DNA from: Xanthobacter agilis
Lineage (GTDB): Bacteria; Pseudomonadota; Alphaproteobacteria; Rhizobiales; Xanthobacteraceae
DNA: 33,617 nt
Direction: 5' to 3'
Assembly (NCBI RefSeq): GCF_021730435.1
Contig: NZ_JABWGX010000038.1
Coordinates: 1 to 33,617 of the forward strand
In this document: piece by piece, positions 1 through 11,100 of the stretch
Layout: each line of letters opens with the position of its first letter
Position numbering within the stretch: position 1 is the stretch's first letter
Made by a program: the position numbers and the translations under genes
Notes under the pieces: generated by a model
Database searches by the model: none
Told to the model about the DNA's origin: nothing
What the model saw: only the letters and a program-made list of their open reading frames with translations

Positions 1-2
1 CC

Positions 3-119
3 CCAACCCCAACCACCACACCCAACACCGCCCACGCCTGCAGGCGGATGCCCTCCGACGCCGAAAGCGGCGCCGGGATCCGGCGCGTGTACCTCAATGC
101 CGCGACCGATTTCCAATAG
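3..119 (+). CDS. Possible 3' end of an upstream gene (partial)
   Basis: The frame ending at the TAG at 117-119 is open from the left edge of the window and nearly every codon after the first few ends in G or C, as expected for coding sequence in this genome. It reads as a Thr/Pro-rich stretch followed by a short tail ending RRVYLNAATDFQ. I recognise no family. The other forward frame open here continues into a shadow of the next gene, so the TAG-terminated frame is the better candidate. Without the upstream sequence this is only a possible gene end. Confidence 0.3.
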   Translation, partial: PTPTTTPNTAHACRRMPSDAESGAGIRRVYLNAATDFQ

Positions 120-239
120 GGCCTCAGCCCGACGGGAGGCATCCGGCGGGCCGACGCGAACGCCGGCTTTACCTGCGGGTCCGATGGAGACTGGTCACAA
201 GCCATGCCTTCGTCGTGCGCATTGGCTGCCGGTTTTGGT

Positions 240-263
240 GCCCACCGGGCGCGCCCGGTGGGC
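240..263. promoter_or_regulatory. Perfect 24-bp palindrome
   Basis: GCCCACCGGGCG is followed directly by its exact reverse complement, giving 12-bp arms with no spacer. It lies about 120 bp after the possible gene end at 119 and about 97 bp before the TIGR03032 gene. As RNA it would form a strong GC hairpin, but no T-run follows, so it could be a factor-dependent terminator or a protein-binding site. Confidence 0.4.
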
Positions 264-359
264 GGCGCATTTCGAATTTGCGCTCGACGATGATCTTCGC
301 TTCAGTACAGACTCGTCGATCAACCGCGGACGCGGCCTAAATCACGGTTTCTTTTTTCG

Positions 360-1517
360 ATGCACGAGATCAATACGCCTGCCGCGGAACTGGCCGACCG
401 GCCGACACCGCACACCGCGTCCGCCGAGGCGGCGTCGGCAGCCATCGATGCGCAGACGAACAGCACGGAACTGGCGTGCTCTCGCGGGTTCGCGCAGTGG
501 CTCGCCCAGCATGATCTCAGCCTCGCCTTCTCCTCCTATCAGAGCGGACAATTGTTCCTGGTGGGACGGTTCCCGGATGGCACGATCTCCTTCCACCAGC
601 GCGATTTCGTGCGCGCCATGGGCCTGTGGTCCGAGCCGGGACGCCTGCTTCTGGCTTCGCTGGTGCAGATCTGGCGGCTGGAGAACGTGCTCGGCGCCGA
701 CGAGCGGGCGAACCAGAATTTCGACGCCCTGTTCGTTCCACGCACCGCGCGAATCACCGGCGACATCGATGCCCATGAGCTGGGCGTGGACGGGCGCGGC
801 CGGGTGATCTTCGTGAACACCAAGTTCTCGTGCCTCGCCACCTTCAGCCTGAGCCACAGCTTCCAGCCGCTCTGGAAGCCGAAATTCATCTCCCGCCTCG
901 CCGCCGAGGATCGCTGCCACCTGAACGGGATGTGCATGCATGAGGGGCAGGTGCGCTATGTGACGGCGGTGAGCCGAACCGATGTGGTCGATGGCTGGCG
1001 CGAGCACAAGAAAGGCGGCGGCGTGGTCATTCGCGTGGAGGATGACGCCATCGTCGCGGACGGGCTGTCCATGCCCCATTCGCCACGCATGTATGGCGGA
1101 GCCTTGTGGGTGCTGGATTCCGGGCGCGGCTATCTGGTCCGGATCGACCCCTCAACCGGCGCGCGGGAAGACGTGGCCTTCTGCCCGGGCTTCACCCGCG
1201 GCCTCGCCTTCCATGACGGGCATGCCATCGTCACGCTGTCCCTGCCGCGCTATCTCAATTTCAAGGGCCTGCCGATTGAGGACGAGATCGCAAGGCGCGG
1301 CGGCCAGCCCTGGTGCGGCGTGCAGATCATCAATCTCGCCACCGGCGATATTGTGCAGTGGATCCGACTCGACGGGCACATCCGCGAGTTGTTCGACGTC
1401 GTCGTCCTGCCGCATGTCGCCTGCCCCATGGCGGCGCCGCTGCAGGGGGCTGAACTGTCCGACCTCATCACCATGGAGGCGCCGCCGCGCGCGTTGGACG
1501 CGCCCGGCCCGCCTTGA
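360..1517 (+). CDS. TIGR03032 (DUF4915) family protein of unknown function
   Basis: A 385-residue protein without signal peptide or membrane segment. It carries the conserved blocks I associate with TIGR03032: DAHELGVD near residue 140, FVNTKFSCLATFSLSHSF, HLNGMCMHEGQVRYVTAVS, GWREHKKGGGVVIRV, GLSMPHSPRMYGGALWVLDSG near residues 235-255, and CPGFTRGLAFHDGHAIVTLS near 280. The regularly spaced LWVLDSG / LVRID / VQIINLATG strands suggest a beta-propeller-like fold; this is inference. The family has no established biochemical role that I know. The ATG at 360 follows a T-rich stretch with no clear Shine-Dalgarno, so the start is uncertain by some residues. It is transcribed toward the giant autotransporter but separated from it by 613 bp, so co-transcription is not evident. 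Confidence 0.85.
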   Translation: MHEINTPAAELADRPTPHTASAEAASAAIDAQTNSTELACSRGFAQWLAQHDLSLAFSSYQSGQLFLVGRFPDGTISFHQRDFVRAMGLWSEPGRLLLASLVQIWRLENVLGADERANQNFDALFVPRTARITGDIDAHELGVDGRGRVIFVNTKFSCLATFSLSHSFQPLWKPKFISRLAAEDRCHLNGMCMHEGQVRYVTAVSRTDVVDGWREHKKGGGVVIRVEDDAIVADGLSMPHSPRMYGGALWVLDSGRGYLVRIDPSTGAREDVAFCPGFTRGLAFHDGHAIVTLSLPRYLNFKGLPIEDEIARRGGQPWCGVQIINLATGDIVQWIRLDGHIRELFDVVVLPHVACPMAAPLQGAELSDLITMEAPPRALDAPGPP

Positions 1518-2130
1518 GGCCGGCGCCTGCGATCAAGGCCCACGGGGCGTCCCGCGTCGGAAAACGCGGGGGTCAAGCGCGGTCGAAACAGAGCTGGGCG
1601 GACGATGACGGCACAGGGCGTGCCTTCTCGCCCCGAGGGCTCCGGTGCGCGTCGGCCCGCGCACCGATCATGCCCCCAGTGCGGAGGCTATCGGAGCTGC
1701 CACCGGCCGCGGCGCGGCGATGGGTCTGATGAATCCGATGACGCGCGCAATTTCCGGACGCATCTCCCCGCCTATGTATCAATGGACCTCTCGCGCCACA
1801 TCCGGAGCGCTTTCCGTTCGCAGGGGCTCTCGTCATCCGCTCTAACTTTTGCATTCACGCATTTTCTTCACGCGAACCGGAATCCACTTCGCTTGAAAAC
1901 GCTCTCGGGTGGTCTTTGTTCTTCGGACGGCGAAAAGCGGGCTTTCTTCTCCTCCTTCAAAGCGAACATCACGTCGCTTTGAGTAGCATTCAAATGATTG
2001 TATGTATGTGATGTATCGAGGCAAGACTGCGCTGCGCCAAGACGATTTTTCACGCATCACCGTTGAACGGCATTCCCATTGAGCTTTGGCAATGTTAGCT
2101 CTTTAGAGTCATTTTTGCTGGGGCGGTGGA
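1518..2130. other. 613-bp intergenic region upstream of the giant autotransporter gene
   Basis: No convincing gene: the short open frames here overlap one another and lack family resemblance. The left part (to about 1,750) is GC-rich; from about 1,830 to 2,115 the sequence is clearly more AT-rich and includes a dispersed-repeat-like element (1805-1904) and a run of GTATGTATGTGATGTATC around 2000-2018. The AT-rich right end is the likely promoter region of the autotransporter gene. I could not assign -35/-10 boxes with confidence. Confidence 0.5.
1805..1904 (-). repeat. Rhizobiales-type dispersed intergenic repeat (REP-like)
   Basis: Read on the minus strand the element begins GAGCGTTTTCAAGCGAAGTG, continues through a GGTTCGCGTGAAGAAAA block and TTAGAGCGG. 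I recognise this block from memory as a frequent intergenic repeat of Bradyrhizobium, Mesorhizobium and relatives; I could not search for it. The ends are near-inverted: GAGCGCTTTC at 1805-1814 pairs with GAAAACGCTC at 1895-1904 at 9 of 10 positions. Only one copy is present in this window. Confidence 0.45.
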
Positions 2131-5100
2131 ATGGCTGAGGGGCAAGGTCGATCCGGCGGTGCGCAGTGCGTCAAGGCCGGTCGCGTATACGGCGCATCTA
2201 CTGCGCGGCTGCGGTTGTCTACTGCGCTTTCCACATCCTTGTGTGGTATCGTCGCGCTGGCGGGTGCTGGCCTCGTGGCACCGGCGCCGGTCCGCGCCCA
2301 GTCGCTGCCTTACGCACGAACGGTGATCGGCTCGCCGGGGGGCAATGGCAGCTCGGAGCACTATATTCATGACGATGCCCATGGCGGCGCCGGGGGCGGC
2401 GGCCAGGGCTTGGGGTCCTATTCGGCGTCCGTTTCCGGCGCCGTGAGCGGCAGCTCGGCCTTTGTTCTCAGCACGACCGGCGGCTCAGGGGGCGCGGGCG
2501 GCGCGGGTACGACCGGGGGCGGCGGTTCCAACAACGGCACCGGCGGCAATGGCGGAGCCGGCGGCTATGGCGGCCTCCTTCAGCAAATCACCATACAAAG
2601 CGTCACGGCGACCACGTCGGGTCCGGCCATCCTTACCCAGTCCGCCGGCGGCGCCGGCGGCATCGGTGGCTATGGCTACAGCTTGCTCGACAATGGCTAT
2701 GGCGGCACCGGTGGTGGCGGCGGAAATGGCGGGGCGATCAACATCGCCGTGTCCGGGTCCCAGGTGTCGTCGCAGGGCCAGGGCATCGTTATCAACTCGT
2801 TCGGCGGGCTCGGGGGCGCGTCCGGAGAGGGCGCGACCACGGACGGCTCCGCGCTTGGCTATGTCGGTGGCGCCGGCGGCAACGGCAATGCCATCGGGTT
2901 CGCCCTGAGTGGGTCATCGGTGTCGGGCGGCTCCGGTGCGATCTTGATCCAGTCCATCGGCGGCGCGGGCGGCACGGGCGGCACGTCCGATGCGGTCGAC
3001 TACAGTTCCACGTCGGCGGCCGGCGGCCTGGGCGGGGGCACGGGCCGAACCTATGGTCAGCTTGCTCAAGCCACGGTGGTGGGCGCCGCCTACGGCATCA
3101 GCGTCCAGGTGGTCGGCGGGGCAGGCGGCGATGGCGGCTATGCGAAGAATCGCTTCTCCACGCCAACTGCCGGTGCTGGTGGCGCCGGCGGAGATGGCAA
3201 TTATGCCGGCCTGAACATCTCGCAAAGCACCATCCAGGCAACCGCGGGCAATGCCATCGTCATCACCTCCGCCGGCGGCGGGGGTGGCGCGGCGGGCTAT
3301 GCCAGCAGTGCCACCGCCGGGTTGAACACCGCGTCGGGCGGGCAGGGGGGCAATGGTGGCGCCGTCAGCCTCACGGTGACGGGCACCCAGGGGCAGAGCA
3401 ACAGCACCGTCATCGGCAGTGCGAACGCCATCCTTCTCAATTCCAACGGCGGCGCCGGGGGTACGGGGGGCAAGGCCTATGGCGGTACCGTGGAGCCCAC
3501 CGGCGGCACCGGTGGCGTCGGCGGAAACGGCGGGACGGTCAGCGCGACGATCTCCTACACATCCATCACCGCCGCCGGAGGCGACGGCCTCGCGGTCGCC
3601 TCGACCGGCGGAAATGGCGGAAATGGCGGCTACACCCATGCCACCGCCAATGCGGCAAACGGTGGCGTGGGCGGCGGCGGCGGCAATGGTGGAAACATCA
3701 CGCTCAGCCTGACCGCCATTTCCACCACGGCCAGCGTCACCGCCATTCGGGTGGCGTCGATCGGCGGCGCGGGCGGCGCGGGCGGCGAAGGCGATTCGAC
3801 CTTCGCCAACGCGACGGGTGGCGACGGTGGTCTCGGCGGCAGCGCGGGCACGGTCTCCATCGCCGTGTCGGGGACCATTCACGGGTCCGCCACCGGTATC
3901 GAGGGGCGCGCCGACGGCGGTGCCGGTGGCCAGGGTGGATACGGCTATGCCGGCGTCGCGAACGCCTGGGGCGGCAATGGCGGCTACGGTGGCGCCGGCG
4001 GCACTGTCTCGGTGACCGTTGGTGCGAACACCACCGTGGCGGTGACCGGTAGCAGCAATGCGCAGGCTGTCGCCGTTTATGCCAACGGCGGAAACGCGGG
4101 CGCGGGCTACATCGCCAAGCCGGATTACGTGGGGGGATATAGCGCCACCGGCGGCAATGGCGGCAATGGCGGCACCGGCGGCGCCGCCAGCCTGACTGTG
4201 CAAGGCGGGGCCACCTTGTCGACCACCGGCAATGCCTCGCCGGTGGTGCTGGTCCAGGCCAACGGCGGCAATGGCGGCAGCGGCGCGACCGCCAACGGCG
4301 CATGGAATCTGACGGGCGGCAACGGCGGGCAGGGCGGCAACGCCATCTCCACCGGGAAGGCCGTCAACGTCAGCATTGCCAGCGGCGTGAGCATCACCGC
4401 GTCCGGCTATGGGTCAAACGGCATTCTGGCGGAAAGCCTCGGCGGCATCGGCGCCAGCGGCGCCAGTGTTTACGGCGGCTTCGTTTCCAGCTCCGGCGGC
4501 AATGCCGGCAAAGGCGGATCGTCCGGCTATGTCTATGTGAACTCGTCCGCCAATGTGACCACCACAGGGGCCGCCTCGGTCGGCATCGTGGTGCAATCGG
4601 TGGCGGGCGGCGGCGGTAATGGCGGCGACGCCGGCGGCGGCTTCACCGCCATGGGCGGCAACGGTGCCTCCAGCGGCTCGGCCGGCAACGCGACCGGAAT
4701 CAACCAGGGCGCGGTCAACACCTACGGCAATTATTCCCACGGCATGTTGGTCCAGTCGGTGGGCGGGGGCGGCGGCAGCCTCATCCTCGGAACGGGGCAG
4801 ATCGCCATCGGCGGCTCCACCCAGGCGGGCGGCTCGTCCGGCACCGGCACCGGCGCCACGGCGCTGGCCCGGAATTCGGGAACCATCACCACCCGCGGCG
4901 CCTATTCGGACGGCCTCCTGGTGCAGGCCATCGGCGGCGGTGGCGGCAATGGCGGCGGGGCCGGCGGCCTCGTCTCGCTGGGTGGGCAGGGGGCCTCGGG
5001 CGGTGCCGGCGGAACGGCCAAGGTCTATAATTCCGGGCTGATTTCCACCAGCAACGCGAATGCGTTCGGCATCGTGGCGCAGTCCATCGGCGGCGGCGGC

Positions 5101-8100
5101 GGACGGGGCGGCGGCGCCATCGCCGCCGGCATCGGCATATCGGCGGCCATCGGTGGCGGCGGTGGCGCGGGCGGCGCCGGTGGCACCGTCTATGTGAAGA
5201 ATGCGGGCGCCAGCGCCTCCACCGTGACGGTCATGACCAGCGGCGCCTATTCCACCGCCGTCCTCGCCCAGTCCGTCGGCGGTGGCGGCGGCGCCGGTGG
5301 CAGCGCGACGGCCGACACGCTCGAAGGGGTCTCCTTCACCATCGGCGGCACCGGCGGATCGGGCGGCAATGCGGGCAATGTGGCGGTTGTCAACGCGGCC
5401 GGCATCACCACCTCGGGGGATCGCGCGTCCGGCATCCTCGCGCAGTCCATCGGCGGCGGCGGCGGCTCGGGCGGCAGTGCGCTGTCGCGCAGCGGCGGCC
5501 TGTTCGGAGCCGCAGCGGTGGCCTTGGGTGGCAGCGGGGGCTCGGGTGGCGTCGGCTATGCCGCGTCGGTCAACAACTCGGGCGTGATTTCCACCAGCGG
5601 CCTCGATTCCATGGGCATCGTCGCCCAGTCCATCGGCGGCGGCGGCGGCAATGGCGGCTCGGCCGCAGCCGAAGCGGCCTCGATCGGCGTGGATGTCTCG
5701 GTGTCCGTGTCGGCGGCGTTGGGCGGGTCCGGCGGCAGCGGCAACAATGCCGGCACGGTGACCGTCTCCAACACCGGCATCGTCACCACCTCCGGTTCCG
5801 GCGCAACGGGCATCCTCGCCCAGGCCATCGGCGGCGGCGGCGGCACCGGCGGCGATGCCAGCGCCCTCAGCGTGGCGGGGTCCAACGGCTTCGCCCTCGC
5901 GGTGTCGGCGAGCCTGGGTGGTAGCGGCGGCGGCGGCGGCGCGGGCGGCGCGGTGACGGTGACCAATTCCGGCACCGTGGCCACGCGCGGCAATTTCGCG
6001 GATGCGATCATCGCCCAGTCTATCGGCGGCGGCGGCGGCAACGGCGGGGTGGGGGCCTCGTCGTCCAATGCGCTCACCTTGTCGAAGTCGGTATCGGTCA
6101 GCCTTTCGGCCGGCGGGTCGGGCGGCACGGCCAGCGCCGGCGCGGCGGTGACGGTGACCAATTCCGGGACCATCACCACCACCGGCGCCAGCGCGCGGGG
6201 CATCCTCGCCCAATCCATCGGCGGCGGCGGCGGCACGGCCGGCGGCGGCACGGCCAATGCGCAGAGCGGAACCGTCAATCTGGGCGTGACGCTGGGCGGA
6301 ACCGGCGGTGGCGGCGGCAATGGCGGCAGCGTTGGTGTCCAGAATACCGGCGTGATCGCGACCACCGGCGGCGATGCCGACGGTATTCTCGCCCAGTCCA
6401 TCGGCGGCGGCGGCGGCAGTGGCGGCTCGGCTTCCGGCACGACTGAAACCGACACCTATCTGCCGAACTCCAATGCCGGCTTCAGCCTCACCGCCGCCCT
6501 CGGCGGCCAGGGCGGCAGCGGCGGCGACGGCAAGGCGGTCACCGTCAGCAATGTGGCGGCTGACCCGCACGCGACCCTTCTGATTTCGACCGCGGGCGAT
6601 CATGCGTCCGCCATCGTCGCGCAGTCCATTGGCGGTGGCGGCGGCAAGGGCGGCGCGGCGGCGGGCTCCGCCTCCGGCGGCAAGGCCGCCCTCACCTTCA
6701 CTCTTGGCGCGACGGGCGGCGATGGCGGCATCGGCGGCGCCGTCAATGTGGTGTCCAGGGGCGTCGTCGTCACGAAGGGCAAGGATGCGGCGGCGATCAT
6801 CGCCCAGTCGGTGGGCGGCGGCGGCGGCATCGCCGGTAACAGCAATTCCGTCACCACCTCCAAGATCGCCCTCGGCGCCGCCATTTCGTCCTCCGGCGGC
6901 AGTGGTGAGCACGGCGGCAGCGTCTCCGTGACCACCGACGGCAAGGTTCAGACGACGGGCGAGTTGTCGGATGCGATCCTCGCCCAATCGGTCGGCGGCG
7001 GCGGCGGCATCGGGGGATCGGCGGGCGCGGACGGACATGCCAAGGGGCAGGATTCGATCTCCGCGACCCTCACCCTGGGCGGCGCGGGCGGCAGCGGGTC
7101 GTTCGGCGGCGCGGTCCTGGTCACCAATGCGGCGGACATCGTCACCCGCGGCGCGAGCGCCAACGGCATTCTGGCGCAGTCCATCGGCGGTGGCGGCGGC
7201 AAGGGCGGATCATCCACCTCAAAGGGTGACAAGGGGGCAAGCTATTCCATCTCGGCGGCCCTGGGCGGGGATGGGGGCAGCGGTGCCCACGGTGGGGACG
7301 TAAGCGTTAGCACGTCCGGCGACATTTCCGTTTCCGGCGATCATGCCAACGGCATTCTGGCGCAGTCTGTCGGTGGCGGCGGTGGTTCGGTGGGGACGTC
7401 GGCGGCGGTCGCCGCATCCAAGACCGCGAGCCTCAGCTTCTCCCTCGCGGGCAATGGCGGCAGCGGGGCCAGCGGCGGCACGGTGAAGGTCACGAGCACC
7501 GGAAACGTCCAGACAGCGGGGCATGACGGGGTCGGCGTGCTGGCGCAATCCATCGGCGGTGGTGGCGGCAATGCGGCCAGCGCCACCAATGCGGCCAGCG
7601 CCAAGTTCGCGGTGGGCGCGGCGGTGGGCGGCACCGGCGGCGGTGGCGGCAATGGCGGGAATGCCTATGCCACCTTCGCCAACACCACCCTCGGCAGCAT
7701 CACCACCACCGGGCAGGCCTCGGACGCGGTGTTGGTGCAATCCATCGGCGGCGGCGGCGGCACCGGCGGCGCGGGTACCGGCAAGGCGGATGGCGCCGGC
7801 GGCAACAGCGTCAGCCTTGATGTGGCGGTTGGCGGCGGCGGCGGTTCCGGCGGCAAGGGAGAGACGGCGCAGATCGTGGGGGGCGGCGCCACCAGCCAGG
7901 GGGTCGCGATCCGGACCTATGGGACCGGCGCCAACGGCGTGGTCGCGCAGTCCATCGGCGGTGGCGGCGGCAAGGGCGCGGGCGCCACCTCCAGCAGCGC
8001 CGAGAAGGGAGACAGCAGCGCGGCCGCCCTGTCGGTGGGCATCGGCGGCAATGGCGGCCAGGGCAACAAAGGCGGCGACGCCTCCGTGTCCTGGAATAGC

Positions 8101-11100
8101 GGTACCGTCACCACCAGCGGCGATCATGCCGCCGGCATCATCGCCCAATCCATCGGCGGCGGTGGTGGCCTTGCCCTGAACACCCACGCGGCGGCGGATG
8201 GCACCAAGGCGCAGGCGAGTATCGCGGTGGCCCTGGGCGGCTCCGGCGGCGATGGCAATGCCGGTGGCACCGCCGCGGTGCAGAGCGCCGCGCAGATCCT
8301 GACAAACGGGGCCTTCAGCTACGGCATCCTGGTGCAGTCCATCGGCGGCGGCGGCGGCAAGTCCGGAACCTCGGGCGGCGCATCCGAAGGCGGCACGGCG
8401 GGTGTGACCCTGTCGCTGTCCGGCTCCGGCGGCAGCGGCAACACGGGCGGCACCGCGACCGCCGATGTCACGGCCGGCGTGGCGACGACGGGCCATGGGG
8501 CCTCGGCCATCCTGGTGCAGTCCATCGGCGGCGGCGGCGGCTCGGCCAGCAGCGCGGACAATGCGGCGTCCGCGCAATTTGCGGTCGGGGGTTCTGTCGG
8601 CGGGACCGGCGGCGGAGGCGGCAACGGCGGCACCGCCACCGCGACGCTGGCGGCCGCCAGCAGCGGGCTGGTCATCTCCACCACCGGCAATGCGGCGGAT
8701 GCGGTGCTGGTGCAGTCCATCGGCGGCAGCGGCGGCAGCGGCGGGGCAGGCACCGGCAAGGCGGACGGCAAGGGCGGCAACGGCCTCAGCCTCGATGTGG
8801 GGGTCGGCGGCGGCTCGGGCAGCGGCGGCAACGGCAGTACGGCGACGATCACCAACGGCGCGCCGGCTGATCCCTCGGGCACGGCGTTCGCCATCGTCAC
8901 GCTGGGGGTGGGGGCCAACGGCCTTGTCGCCCAGTCCATCGGCGGCGGGGGCGGCAAGGGCGGCGCCAGCTCCTCCACCACCAGCGGCGACACCGCGGCG
9001 AACCTTTCGGCCTCGGTCGGCGGCGCCGGCGGCACCGGGGGCAAGGGCGGCACGGCCAGCGTTACCAATGCGGGCATCATCCAGACCAGCGGCGACCATT
9101 CCAGCGCGATCCTGGTGCAATCCATCGGCGGCGGTGGCGGCAATGCGGTGGCGTCCAGCTCCACGGCGAAAGGCCAATCCGCGAAGCTGAACCTGTCCGC
9201 GAGCCTGGGCGGCAGCGGTGGGGTCGCCGGCAACGGCGGGGCCGCCAGCGTCACGAACTCCGGCGCGCTCACCACGGCGGGGGATTTTTCCCATGGCCTC
9301 CTGGTCCAGTCCATCGGCGGCGGCGGCGGCAATGCCGCGGTCACCGGCGACAGCGGCAGCGGCGGCACGGCGGCGGTGGGCCTTGCTTTGACTGGCTCGG
9401 GGGCCGGGGGTGGACAAGGCGGGTCGGTGAACGTCACCAACACCGCCGACATCACGACCAGCGGCCTCGGCGCCAGCGCGATCCTCGCCCAGTCGGTGGG
9501 CGGCGGCGGCGGCACCGCCGGCAGCGCGCAGAACGCCACCACCGGCCAAGTGGCGGTGGGCGCAAGCATCGGCGGTGGCGGCGGCAGCGGCGGCAAGGGT
9601 GGCGACGTGGGCGTCTACGGTTCGTCCGCCATGCAGATCACCACCAGCGGCGACATGGCGGATGCCATCCTCGCGCAGTCCATCGGCGGCGGTGGCGGCG
9701 TCGGCGGCGGTGGCCGCACCAAGGCGGATGGCAAGGGCGGAAGCAGCGTCGGCCTTGCCGCCACGGTGGGCGGTGGCGGCGGCACCGGCGGCAATGGCGG
9801 GGCGGTGAAGGTGCTGTTCGGCACCGGGACATCGACGCTCATCTCCACCAGCGGCCACGATGCGGCGGGCCTTGTGGCCCAGTCCGTCGGCGGCGGCGGT
9901 GGCAAGGCGGGCCTTTCTTCCTCCGCCAGCGGCGACACCGGCGGCACGGTGAGCCTGTCCGCCACCGTCGGCGGCAGCGGCGGCACGGGCGGCGGTGGCG
10001 GCACCGTGACGGTGAACGTCGATGCCCTGGTCAACACGGCAGGTGCGGGCTCCGACGGCCTCCTCGTGCAATCCATCGGCGGTGGCGGTGGTACCGCGGC
10101 CGCGGCGAACAGCACCGCCGATGGTGGCAGCAACACCGTCAACGTGGGTCTCACCCTCGGCGGGTCCGGCGGGACGGGAGGGAATGGCGGCAAGGTCACG
10201 CTGACCCAGAGCGGCGAGATCGTCACCAGCGGGGACAGCTCCAACGGCGCGCTGGTCCAGTCCATCGGTGGCGGCGGCGGGCGGGCCTCCAGCGTCGGCG
10301 CGGATTCAGGCACCGGCAGCGTGGCCGCCGCCGTGGCGCTCGGCGGCTCCGGCAACGTGGCGGGCAACGGCGGCAAGGTGGCGGTGACGATCGAGGGGCT
10401 GATCCAGACATCGGGCGACACCGCCGCCGGCGTGCTGGCGCAATCCATCGGTGGCGGCGGCGGCCTTGCGGCGACGAGCACGTCCGATGCGTCCGGCTCC
10501 CATTCCGTCGCGCTGACGCTTGGCGCCTCCGGCGGAGCGGGGGGCGCGGGCGAAACGGTGACGGTGACGCTCGCCGAAGCGGCCTCCATCTCCACCTCGG
10601 GCACCAACTCGCACGGTCTCCTGTTGCAGTCCATCGGCGGCGGCGGCGGCCTGGCCGGGGCGGCGGCTTCCGACGGGACCGGGGCGGTCGCCTTTGGCGG
10701 CGCGGGTGGCGTCGGGGGCAATGGCGGCAATGTCTATGCGACGGTCGCGGGCACCATCCAGACGTCGGGCGATGGCGCCAGCGCCATCTTCGCCCAGTCC
10801 ATCGGCGGCGGCGGCGGTATCGGCGGCAGCGCCGCGAGTGCGGTGTTCTCGGTTTCGGACGGCATTTCCGGCAGCGGCGGGGGCGCCGGAAACGGCGGAA
10901 TCGTCGATGTTTCCGTGACGGGTCTGGTCAAGACTACGGGCGCCAACACGGCGGCCATCGTGGCCCAGTCCATCGGCGGCGGTGGCGGCCTGGCGGGGAC
11001 GACCAGCGGCATCGGCCTGGGCACCGCGGGCGGCACGGGGACCGGCGGCGCGGTCACGGTGAACGTCGGCGGCTCGGTCATCGCCACCGGCGCGGGATCG

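Noticed and set aside
4414-10071. Very long minus-strand open frames (874 and 950 codons) opposite the autotransporter
   Set aside because: They are antisense shadows of the GGC/GCC-rich repeats, which leave few stops on either strand; translations are low-complexity Ala/Gly/Arg/Asp with no family motifs.
2400-11100. CRISPR-like regular spacing of short repeats
   Set aside because: The repeats are in-frame protein-coding units of a single gene with variable period (175-225 bp) and no unique spacers of constant length.
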